A stretch of 64,000 bases of DNA from Hyalella azteca (Eukaryota; Arthropoda; Malacostraca; Amphipoda; Hyalellidae): NCBI RefSeq assembly GCF_000764305.2, contig NW_025930578.1:79501-143500 (forward strand), given 5' to 3'. Position numbers and translations under genes: made by a program. The stretch's first letter is position 1. The number at the start of each line of letters is the position of its first letter. The notes beneath the pieces were generated by a model. That model saw only the letters and a list, made by a program, of their open reading frames with translations. It was not told where the DNA came from and ran no database searches. Of this stretch, positions 44,101 to 52,504 are shown piece after piece.

Positions 44101-47100
44101 GGGCTTTAAGTAGAGCAACCTTATTGTTCACGTCCGCACTTTAGGAATGCCACTGGTAGTTCCACGACCATCACTGTCTCGCTGACCCGCCAGAACCATT
44201 TTATTGCATTACACAACACCCTGGACAAGCCAGGTACTCATTTATCAACCAGAGTTGGATGAATGGCTGAGTTGACCATGAGCTGAGCTTCTCGGAAGAA
44301 CTTGTCCTCAGTGGGACTCAAACCCGGGAGCTGGGACCTACAGCTGTCCATCTCTGGCATGGTTTGTCACGTGACCTTACCGACGCACGACATGGACGGA
44401 CTGCTGGGCGTTATCATCACGCGTATTGAACTTCAAAGTCTGCCAGTCGACATCATCGAGGTCGCAATATCCGACCATCGACTACTTCGGTGAACGGTGT
44501 TATGTGTGCGCCCAGTGCCAGCTTACAAGACCGTTACCTGTCGTTCGTGGCGCGGTCTCGAAGGCGATGTCTTGCGTGAAAAGCTGCAGTCGTCCCGACT
44601 TTGTCAGCCTGACTCATGGTTGGCACCATAAGTCAACGACCTAGTGCAGCTATACAATACACAAATTATGGCTACTGTGCGCCGGCTTACGCTACAGCGT
44701 TGCAGTGTCCGGCTGTCTGTCTGCTCAGACTGGATGCGCTCCAACCGGCTTCAGCTTAACGCATCAAAAACCGACTTTATTTGGCTTGCTACTGCTCGGC
44801 ACCAGCATCAGCTTCCGGACAATCCTGTTCGCGTGGGCAACGAGTTTGTCATGTCTGCGTCTTTGGTTCGCAATGTGGGCATTCTGCTGGATTCGGAACT
44901 TTCTATACACAATCACCTTGCCCATCTGACGTGATTGTTTATACCAAAACAAGCGGTAATCGCTACCGCTTACGGAGTTTCCTTTTTAGCGCATTTTTTC
45001 ATTTATGGAAATAAGGCGCTATTGTGCTCGTCATGTCCGTTCGTCTGTCTGTCTGTTCGTCCGTGACCACGTTTTCGTTGACGAGAAAATGCGCTCTCAG
45101 TCACTCACTGCAGTGAGTACTGAGTTATATTTTGTTCAGGTCGCGAATACGAGCGACAAGACTGACGAACAGCTCGCCCGAGACATCCACTCCAATATGG
45201 GCGGGCATTCTGCTGGACTCATAACTTTCCATGAACACTCATATTGCTAATATGACGTGATTGTTTATACCAAAACAAGTGGTAATGCGTTTTCTTTATT
45301 TCAGATTGCGAACACGAGCGACAAGAATGACGAGCAGCTCGCCCGAGACATCCACTCCAAGTTGGGTTACACCGCCGGCATCTCCTACACGGAAATCGCC
45401 AACTGTGCGCACTCGCTCAACAGAAGGCAACTTGCGGTCAAGGTGCCTGCTAAATTAATTAAGTAATTCATTAATTGAAATGCTAAATTAATTGAGTAAT
45501 TCATTCTCAGTGAAAATTTACAGACGTTTCAGCTTCTGATTTGGAGTACCAGAAGCTGGGGCGACTCTAAATTTTGTTGGGATTAATTGAAAGAGCGGCA
45601 TGATGGTATGCTTTTTCGGTCGAATTTTTTTCGAATAGCTTAGAGTAAGGTGGAAGGGATACATTGGGAGTAATTAATGGCGAACCAACCTCAAAGTTGC
45701 GTTAATCCTTATGAATCCGTAAATTTTGGCGATTTGTTACAAGACACGTGATAATGAGAGTGACTATTATTAATATGTAATTTGAGAATTTGGTGAAAAT
45801 TGGGGTATGCTTAATGACTAGCAGAATCGAGCGTGGTAATTGGCATATTTTTTAGTTTAATTCGTGGCATAGTTTAGTTGATTTCGTGTTGAATTATTGG
45901 CATATTTAATTGAATTCGTCCACAATCCCGGTGATTCGGGGCCTAGATGCCGATGGTGATTCGTGGCCCAGACGCTGATTCGTAGCACAGATGCTGATGG
46001 TGATTCGTGGCCCAGATGGTGATTCGTGGCCCAGATGCCGATTCATGGCCCATTCATGGCCCAGGTGCTGACTATTATCCCCGTTTCAGTTGCTGGGTTA
46101 CGAGTGCAGGGCGCGGGCCCAGGTGACGGGCCTCCTACGTCTGGAGGAACGGGCGGCCGCCCTCGCCAGAGCTCAGGCCACGGGCGACACCGACCTCATC
46201 CTGACGGTGCTCCTCGACATCAAGCGCGCCCTCCCCCTCGGCGAGTTCCTGGTCAGCTCGCAGACTTGAACTATCTACAAATCTACTATCTACATCTACT
46301 ATCTACATCTAATATCTACATCTAATATCTTCATCTACTATCTACATCTACTATCTACATCTACTCCCTACATCTACTATCTACATCTACTATCTCATTG
46401 TTCAATTGATATTGATAACTATCTACATTGATCAATTCTATATGACTATATTATGACTAAGCTTTTAGAATTGATACGAACTAAATTTGATGTTTTTCAC
46501 TCCTAGTGTACTGTTAGAATTAACCCATATTTGATTGAGTTCTGTAAGTGAGCTCATCAAATAAAAAAAAATCTTGAATATTTTTTAATACTGCTGTACT
46601 CATAGAATTAATCAAAAATGAATTTAGTGTTCCTGATGAGCTAAGTGCTCGCAGTGATAGTTCTATTGTTAACAGTACTATCACCATTGTACTTTTCTTC
46701 AACAATACTTTGACCATTAATGGGACTATGCATTAATGTATACCTCTGACATTCAGCGCTCGATGTAACTGCCAAGTTCTTGATCATTGCTGAATGTAGA
46801 AGATTACACTCTTTAATTTTTGGTATTGAATCACAAGGCGCGAAGAAGTGACAAATTTTAGATTTGGGATTTCAGGTTTACTTGGATTCTGTGTTGTTGA
46901 CGACAAATGAAAACAAAGATTCTGTAGTTATTTTTGAAAAATCAACTCAAAATCACATACCTACACTGCTGCAACTTGAATGCAGCAGTGTATGTAAACA
47001 ATCTTATAAATGACATTAACGCCAGAGTGTTGCGCGTTAAATTTCATACAGATGATTTTTGAAAGCTTTTACCCACAATTATTTATCTCTCCTGTAGTTG

Positions 47101-50100
47101 TGAGACGAACGCGTTAAATACTTCTCAACTGCACAGTTGTGGTACACTTATGATAACGCTGTGCTATGTGATAACGCTGTGCTATGTGATAACACTGTGA
47201 TATGTGATGACGCTGTGCTATGTGATGACGTTGTGCTATGTGATAACGCTGTGCTGTGTGATAACGCTGTGCTATGTGATGACGTTGTGCTATGTGATGA
47301 CGTTGTGCTATGTGATAACACTGCTATGTGATAACACTGCTATGTGATAACACTGCTATGTGATAACACTGCTATGTGATAACACTGCTATGTGATGTAC
47401 AGATGGTGGTGGGGGGATCGCCGCTGTGCCGTGCTGTGTATGCACGGAGCTGTGCAGCAGGGGCACAGGAAGCTCTCAGGGACCTGTACGTACAGGACGA
47501 CAACTTCCACGAGCAGGCCAGGCTACGTCTCCTCGAGGCCTATGATAACAAGGTCAATTTGGCATCTAGCAATAAAGGATTATTGTTTTTTATATATAAA
47601 TGCTGATCTGCAGGCGAATGATAACAAGGTTAATTTGGCCTATGACAATAGGGGATTTTTGTTTCTTTATTTTATATTATTATACAAATGCTGCTGTATA
47701 TATTATAATAATATTATAATATGTACATCTGTATATATTATAATTCCAATGAGGAATTATTGTTTTCTTTAGATATAAATGCTTAAATGGAGGGTTATGA
47801 TATCAAGGTGAATTTAGCCTCTGACAATAAGGGATTATTGTTATCTTTATATATGAATACTAAACGGTGCACGAGAATGAATAATCTGTTAATTAAGGAG
47901 GGAATATATGGTATAAAGATAATGATTTAATTAATCATAGACACATTGAATCGCGTGACGAGATAGTAAGCCATGTATGCTGACACTAAATATAAAACAG
48001 ATTACATTATTTGCTACGTTTGCTCGACTTGCTCCACTTTCTTGAGTTACAATTCTTCAATCTAGCTGCCGTGTCAAAATTACCTACTGCTATTTTCCCA
48101 GATTCAAGAAAACTAGTTTTTAAATTTCTGCGTTAATTGTCATTTTTACGGGAGCAAATGATATGTTTGTAGCAGACATCGTCACAAGACATACCTTCGT
48201 TACTTGGGTATAAATTTTAACTTTAACGTTAATTAACGTATAATTTTTTAACATATAATTGCAAATGAGGCTCAGAAACTTTTAATTAACTTCAACATTG
48301 CATGAATATCATTAATTGTAATTAGTTAGCTGTTGTACTATGTAGACATCATATGTTGTAAAATGTACACATGTGTTGTATTATGCGCAAGTCATATGTT
48401 GTAAATGAACAAATCAGAATTACATTACAGAGAACAGACCTGCGCCTGGGTCTCCTTCAGTCAACTGCTGAGTGCTTCAGGCGCGCCAAGGATGAACTTG
48501 GTGTTCAGCTCACCGAGGAACAAATGCGCCTACTGAAATGCCAAGTATATATCTATGGGCTATGATATGATAGCATGATATCTATGAGGTCGACTTACCT
48601 GTGAAATTAATTCATACATCAAATCAGTTATTGCCTGTGATGGGGAAAAACTGATAAAAGTTGATACAATTTGTTAACGGGATTTAAGTGGTTACTGATT
48701 TATGAATTGTATCGTAAATGCCATATAAATATTCATCGATTTTGAATACAGTATACGCAAATGCATCGTTACTAATTCTACGTCCTACTATTTAGATGTG
48801 TAATTTATTATTTTATTGTCAGGTTGGACTGGAAGAACTGCACCACAAGAGCTACGTGAACCTCTCCCTGGTTGACACGCTCATGCAGCTCATACGCGAC
48901 AACCACATCAAAGATGCTGAGAAAATACGCGCCGACTTCAAGATAACTGAAAAGAGGTTGGTAATTTAATTCAAACAACTTGTAACTACCTTAAATTATG
49001 CGCCGACTTCAAAATAACTGAAAAAAGGTTGGTGATTTACTTCAAACAACTTATAACTACCTTAAATTACGCACCGACTTCAAGATAACTGAAAAGAGGT
49101 TGGTAATTTAATTCAAACAACTTGTAACTACCTTTAACACGTAAACGATAGGAAACTGTCATTCACATATTACTTGTTATTTTGAATTATGCTGTTTTAA
49201 GATCGTGGGATTATTTCTTCGTTCACAATAATGCAGTGTTGTTCCTGACAGCCATTGTGAAGTGCAGATGAAAGTTCGCGTCTTAACTGAAAACCTTCGT
49301 GTTTTATCCATATACGGACATTTATGTTGTGTTTCTTGCATTTATTACTGTTGACGTGATTTTGTAAAGAATCTGGTCTTTACAAATTATCTTCATTTTT
49401 ATCTAATTACGGTTTTAACATAAGTGATTACGACAAACTATTTAAAATAAACTTTTTCTGTTATTAATCCATTGCGATGAAACCGGCACTTTATAAGTAT
49501 TGGTATTTGCTCTAGCCCATAACAAACTAATTGTAATTGATTTATAGGTATTGGTATTTGCTCTAGCCCATAACAAACTAATTGTAATTGATTAAGAGGT
49601 ATTGGTATTTGCTCTAGCCCATAACAAACAATTTGTAATGGATTTATAGGTATTGGTATTTGCTCTAGCCCATAACAAACAATTTGTAATGGATTTATAG
49701 GTATTGGTATTTGCTCTAGCTGGTAACAAACTAATTGTAATTGATTTACAGGTATTGGTATTTACGAGTGACGGCTCACGCTGCAGCAAATCACTGGCAA
49801 GCGCTCGAGCAGTTTGTGAAGAGCAAGAAAACTCCTCCTATTGGCTACGAGTTCGTGGTGGACGCTTGTCTCAACAACAACAGCCAATCAGAGGCCAAGA
49901 AATACGTCGACAAAGTCAAGGATGAAAACAAGGCGGAATATCTCCGGAAATGCGGGTATGTAATGCGCTTATTTTGAATTCAATATTTAATTTGTTTCAT
50001 TTTGGGTTTGAACTGAAGCTGATGGCATTATTGCAGTAGGATTTAGCCCGATAGTTGTCTATTTACTCTGTGTTATATACACGTATTGAAATAAGAGCAG

Positions 50101-50483
50101 CGTCATCGAGCAGATTCTTAGCATTAATTATATATATGATCAAGTGTTCCAGACAATTATACAGTTCATGAGAAACTGTCATCCAAATCAGGCATGAGAA
50201 AAAAAATCAGTAGTACTCACTGCAGTAAGTGACAGAGAGCGCATTTTCTCGTCGACGAAAACGTGAAGTCATGGACGGGCAGACGGACATGACTAGCACA
50301 ATAGAGCATTTTTTCCATAAATGAGAAAATGCGCTAAAAACGACGATTAATTTGCCACAATTAAATTATATATTATTTTGTGGAATACGTTCGTGCAGAC
50401 TGGTTTCGGAGGCGGAGAAGTTTACTGCAGAATCTACGTCGTCCGTTCTGAACTTGGCTCGCGTCACGGGCTTCCTCAGTTGA
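29184..50483 (+). CDS. VPS16: VPS16, core subunit of HOPS/CORVET tethering complexes
   Basis: Eighteen coding exons: 29184-29233, 31876-32074, 32517-32645, 33106-33250, 33672-33790, 36617-36801, 38536-38698, 39756-39839, 42127-42252, 43346-43451, 43858-44021, 45305-45442, 46090-46251, 47403-47552, 48431-48544, 48823-48956, 49752-49955, 50399-50483. All borders are GT/AG and every phase agrees; total 2,457 bases, 818 residues plus TGA, against 839 in human VPS16. Matching landmarks: VGNDVFYRK and APYGGPIAL (N-terminal beta-propeller start), DLLCVQQDGAVSMYDMFG, LLSATGKLWLGSS, SMSPGALLVEA (end of propeller), then the helical part with PRILAHWACYK, ISYTEIANCAHS, LYVQDDNF, LTEEQMRLLKCQ, and FVKSKKTPPIGYEFV near the end. 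Known role: VPS16 with VPS11, VPS18 and VPS33 forms the core that tethers and fuses late endosomes and lysosomes. The ATG was chosen because FYRK follows 15 residues later, as in other VPS16 proteins. Introns are loaded with repeats anchored on the splice sites. Confidence 0.97.
29234..31875 (+). other. VPS16 intron 1
   Basis: AT-rich, 2.6 kb. It holds a short triplet of TTCAAATAATTCTTCTAA near 30320-30370 and a TTTACCTTTATGG/CCATAAAGGTAAA-type inverted pair near 31013-31037. No other gene is seen. Confidence 0.6.
34248..34900 (-). pseudogene. Unrecognised broken coding sequence in VPS16 intron 5
   Basis: Minus-strand frames in series: LVPTHLHVLVAIEEERTKQK and GLYCCQKLLPSVRDRYLRKL, then after a stop GDVPGRVSLVVQLDEDNDAD and LLRMENEIPSHLFEEEKDRI. 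Composition is protein-like and codon use is GC-richer than the surrounding intron. I do not recognise the family. It is probably a transposon-derived or processed relic. Confidence 0.4.
36000..36320 (-). pseudogene. Tc1/mariner-type transposase C-terminal fragment
   Basis: Minus strand reads NPTVPHLKNNIRQAIANIPL, LNLLQRVERNFRNRL and CIDNGGQSF, the C-terminus common in DDE_3 transposases (LxxNIRxxIxxIPxxxLQxVxxNxxxRxxxCIxxxGG). It is preceded by decayed RPDPPIW, the remains of the 'SPDLxPxDFxLW' segment that holds the last catalytic residue. Lies in VPS16 intron 5. Confidence 0.75.
36527..36580 (+). pseudogene. Decayed copy of the start of VPS16 exon 6
   Basis: CCCCCCACACTTTACAGAGG and GACCCCGTAGCCATCGTAAA mirror CCCCACACGTTACGGAGGG and GACCCCGTAGTCATCGTGAA of exon 6, about 85 bases upstream of the functional copy. 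The frame still reads but the acceptor AG is lost. Confidence 0.8.
36830..37265. repeat. About 62-bp degenerate tandem repeat, VPS16 intron 6
   Basis: Seven units around GAATTAGTCGCCTTCCTTCT and TAGAATAGTATTTTTGCTTT. The array starts within 30 bases of the exon 6 donor. Confidence 0.8.
37321..37468 (+). repeat. Dispersed AGCGCATTTTCTC element, copy 3
   Basis: Full-length copy from TTTTTAGCGCATTTCCTC to CACTCACTGCAGTGAGTCC and a T-rich end. In VPS16 intron 6. Confidence 0.8.
37890..38530. repeat. About 55-bp tandem array leading into the exon 7 acceptor
   Basis: Ten or so units of TTATTATGATCTGAATGAAA and TATCATATTATAATTGTTAC-ACATTTTATTTGTC. The last unit runs directly into the functional acceptor (ACCACACATTGTACAG). 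Confidence 0.85.
38690..39120. repeat. Degenerate array from the exon 7 donor
   Basis: Six or seven decayed units of 55-75 bases, each opening with a version of CTCTACAAG|GTGCCGTAT (TCTTCCAAGGTGACGTAT, TCTACGAAGTGTGACTA, TCTACAAAGTGCTTGC, TGTACAAGGTGCGTC) and ending near a TAATAAG/AATAATAAGG tail. They descend from the exon 7 end with its donor. Confidence 0.7.
39520..39750. repeat. Two-copy duplication before the exon 8 acceptor
   Basis: Two units of about 125 bases sharing CGAGCATTCATTAATATATG/CGAGTATTCAATAATATATG and CAACGAATTACTGGCGGGCA/CAAAGAATTACTGGAAGGCA. Confidence 0.7.
39840..40846 (+). other. VPS16 intron 8, unassigned part
   Basis: AT-rich, with no gene or repeat recognised apart from short ATTAATTAATTA runs near 39865. 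Confidence 0.5.
40847..41862 (+). pseudogene. LINE 3' end with reverse-transcriptase remnants
   Basis: Begins GSVFGLILFLLYTVDV (the 'QGSVLGPLLFLLYT' motif of CR1/L2/Jockey-type RT), then QLQLNASxxDFIW-like and NPVRVGNEFVMPAS remnants, ILLDSELSMNNHIV, FDHVTPILRDLHWLRMQQRT and LHGLAPPYLTEGLQRVSDLP. It ends with a 3' tail finishing in (TAA)n at 41841-41860. Many stops and shifts: a dead element in VPS16 intron 8. Confidence 0.85.
41869..42032 (-). repeat. Dispersed AGCGCATTTTCTC element, copy 4
   Basis: Full-length minus-orientation copy directly after the (TAA)n tail of the LINE, with an enlarged GACGGACAGACAGAC tract. Confidence 0.8.
42240..42780. repeat. 28-bp array of splice donors after VPS16 exon 9
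   Basis: About 18 copies of CTGCTCAAG|GTGATTGG spaced by GCGGCTGATTGG or GCAAATGATTGG. The first copy is the exon 9 end and its donor at 42252/42253; each repeat therefore carries an identical potential 5' splice site. Confidence 0.92.
43177..43345. repeat. Degenerate duplication before the exon 10 acceptor
   Basis: Three or four units based on CCTCCCTAACTTTCCTTAGC and ATTGTCTTATCCGATTTACA. The functional acceptor (ATTGTTTACTATCAG) is the last unit; an earlier unit holds ACTGTCTTATTCAG. Confidence 0.75.
43722..43857. repeat. Duplication of the exon 11 acceptor region
   Basis: Two units of about 70 bases sharing ATGACTATATTCTAACT, TTGTTAAAATGTTAATAGTA and ATTCTGATCCTTGGT; the second ends at the functional TGGTTGCTCAG. 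Confidence 0.8.
44302..44960 (+). pseudogene. LINE fragment: endonuclease end fused to RT piece
   Basis: First HVTLPTHDMDGLLGVIITR, SVDIIEVAxSDHRLLRW-type sequence (the S-D-H catalytic motif of AP endonucleases), then ARCPVPAYKTVTCRSWRGLE-like and VNDLVQLYNTQIMA. It then jumps to RLTLQRCSVRLSVC, RLQLNASKTDFIWLATARHQ and LVRNVGILLDSELSIHNHLA from the RT. The middle of the element is deleted. Same family as 40847-41862; lies in VPS16 intron 11. Confidence 0.8.
44983..45136 (+). repeat. Dispersed AGCGCATTTTCTC element, copy 5
   Basis: Full-length copy. Its 3' end (GAGTTATATTTTGTTC) supplies the pyrimidine tract of the duplicate exon 12 acceptor just downstream. Confidence 0.8.
45137..45196 (+). 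pseudogene. Truncated duplicate of VPS16 exon 12
   Basis: After TTTTGTTCAG it reads VANTSDKTDEQLARDIHS, against IANTSDKNDEQLARDIHS of the functional exon at 45305. It then breaks off into LINE sequence (GGGCATTCTGCTGGACTC) that also occurs at 44877. It is therefore one half of a tandem duplication of about 330 bp. Confidence 0.88.
45940..46075. repeat. About 24-bp array before exon 13
   Basis: Units of GATTCGTGGCCCAGATGCTG-ATGGT in irregular number, ending 14 bases before the exon 13 acceptor. Confidence 0.75.
46262..46400. repeat. 12-bp CTATCTACATCT array after exon 13
   Basis: About ten copies, starting within 15 bases of the exon 13 donor. Confidence 0.85.
47137..47400. repeat. 18-bp array running into the exon 14 acceptor
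   Basis: About 14 copies of GTGATAACGCTGTGCTAT and a 16-bp subvariant (GTGATAACACTGCTAT). The last unit becomes GTGATGTACAG, the functional acceptor. Confidence 0.88.
47533..47845. repeat. Copies of the exon 14 donor
   Basis: The exon end GCCTATGATAACAAG|GTCAAT recurs as GCGAATGATAACAAGGTTAA (47615) and GGTTATGATATCAAGGTGAA (47793). Each is followed by TTTGGC...ACAATA-GGGATTTTTGTT-like sequence, so the exon end, donor and intron start were copied together. Confidence 0.85.
48928..49135. repeat. 72-bp triplicate of the exon 16 end and donor
   Basis: Three near-identical units: the last 29 bases of exon 16 (GCCGACTTCAAGATAACTGA), the donor GAG|GTTGGTAATTT, then about 40 intron bases (CAAACAACTTGTAACTACCT). 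The second unit has lost the donor G (AAAAAAGGTTGGTGA). Confidence 0.93.
49494..49751. repeat. 51-bp array of the exon 17 acceptor and start
   Basis: Five units of GTATTGGTATTTGCTCTAGC plus CATAACAAACTAATTGTAAT-TGATTTATAG. The functional exon starts GTATTGGTATTTACGAG after TGATTTACAG, so each unit carries an acceptor-like TAG and the first 13 exon bases. Confidence 0.93.
50199..50340 (-). repeat. Dispersed AGCGCATTTTCTC element, copy 6
   Basis: Minus-orientation copy in VPS16 intron 17, ending 58 bases before the last coding exon. Confidence 0.78.
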
Positions 50484-52504
50484 AGAACTTCAGGCTTAGC
50501 GCCGAGTCGCCAACCGGAGTTTGGCAAGCCTGCCTTGAATTTACTAGGAGGCATTTATTTTATTTAAAAACCTATAGCGTGAACTTGTTATCATCGTTAA
50601 ATATTTTCAACAGACTAGGGTAACTGTCACATTACACGTTATAATAATTTAGATTTGTTTGAATAACTGAAATCGCAATCTTTATCAATTTTTATTGAAA
50701 TCTTCTTGAATGTCCTGTGAATTTTGAGCCAAATTTCAAGTAAAACTCTAACTTTTAATACAAAATGTGACTGAACTTGCTCATCAAAAATACATAGTAG
50801 TTGGTACAGAGTAATATGGTATGTAGTTATATTTTTGTTGTGTATTAATTTACTTTATTCAGCGTGCTTACATAGCTCAAATATACACATTATATTTATG
50901 TAAATCAACTGTATTATTCAGATCATCACGAACAATGCGGGGGCATCGAAAGATGTGATTAAATTAATTGCTATTTATTTCACATTTTTTGCCTGTTTCA
51001 TTCCAGACGCCGACTCAAAGTTTCTGTACCGCAGTTTTTGACATTAAGCTGGTAACCAAAGACAAAGTAGAGATCTAAGTGAAGCCTTTACATGTCATAT
51101 TGAGATACAGTATTCATGTATAAAAATTTCTCAAATCAATTTGGAATTATTTCTCCAACTCGGGAAGCAATCGGCCGGTTATTACATAACTGGGTCCATA
51201 GGGGTAGTATAAGTTAACTTGAAAATAATACCATTCTGATTAAAAACAATTTATTTGACACGAAGTTACATTCTTTCTTCTGCTTCTCATTTCATTGTGA
51301 CTTCAGAGGTAAACGCGCTGTATTTGGCTGTGCTCCCTAGGTTCTAGACATTAACGCTGAACTTCACTATCACTTACCTTAAATTTTTTTAAACCTTTCA
51401 AGATTGAGAAGAAGGTAATTCGCATGTGAAGTAAATATGACGAACGTGTTCGCCAAAGAACCATGACCGCACTCTTGTTGAGCTGTAAGCACCCAAGCCT
51501 GGCGTCAATTTGCTTTCAGACTAACCAACATATAGCATTGCTTTTCCCGCGTCTCGCCAAGCTCAGTAATAAGAATCTTGCCTTGGTAGAAGCTAGTGCT
51601 TTTTGTTAACTAATAATAATGGATAAAGGCATTGGCATGACATTGATCAGTTATAAAGTTATTAATCATACTCCAAAACTGACAGAAAGTGAAGAGCAAA
51701 ATGCCACGGGAAGCTTAGTATGACTTTCTTCCTTCGCGTCAAATTAAATATTTTTTATGATAGAAAACGAAGTATTTTTCTCAAGTTCCTCTATGCAGGA
51801 AAGACAATAAATGCACTGTCACTGCAATTGAAATATGAAATCGAATCTAATTTTAATTGCTTCGAGTATAAGTATAACATGCAGATTATATCAACAATCC
51901 TCTCACAAACTACAACAAAATTCAAAACCTCAATAAAGAAAAACGCAAAAATATCAATATTCTTCAAAAACGCTCACAACCTGTCACGTATGAAATAAAC
52001 AATGCTTAGATATTATTTCGTACATAATTTAATAGCACAGCATACGAGTTTATGCTAAACAAAAATTCATTAACTAGCCTAAAAAGTACCTTGGCATTAC
52101 TAAATGCGTTATCCACATGTCGGCTACATGTGTTAAATTCTAAAATTTGAAAAGAAAAGCCAGTCTCTGTTGATAGCTGCTTATCAATTCCCGGAGGTGA
52201 ACACTGAGAGTAACGATACTGAAGACGAGTTCTATGAAACACTCTCAGCTGCAGATGTTGATATTGGTTCTAAACGATATAAAGTTTTTAATACAAAATG
52301 AGCACATTCAACATTGACTAGTACATATAAATCAATAAATACATCATAAACATAGCAGCCATTGGTTTATATGAATCCAATTTATGATGAAGTATTTTCA
52401 CCACAAACTATACACTTCCTTATAAAATAGAACGTCAAGAAATATATAACTTCACATGGCCTTTTTCATCAACTAAATTATTGAAAATTGCTAAGAAATT
52501 TTTA
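50484..52504. other. Intergenic between convergent VPS16 and PRADC1
   Basis: Contains both 3' ends. No further gene is supported; the 92-codon frame at 51720-51998 is AT-rich and unrecognised. Confidence 0.5.

Noticed and set aside
51720..51998. 92-codon plus frame between VPS16 and PRADC1
   Set aside because: AT-rich, Lys/Ile/Phe/Asn-dominated, no motif; expected by chance in such sequence.
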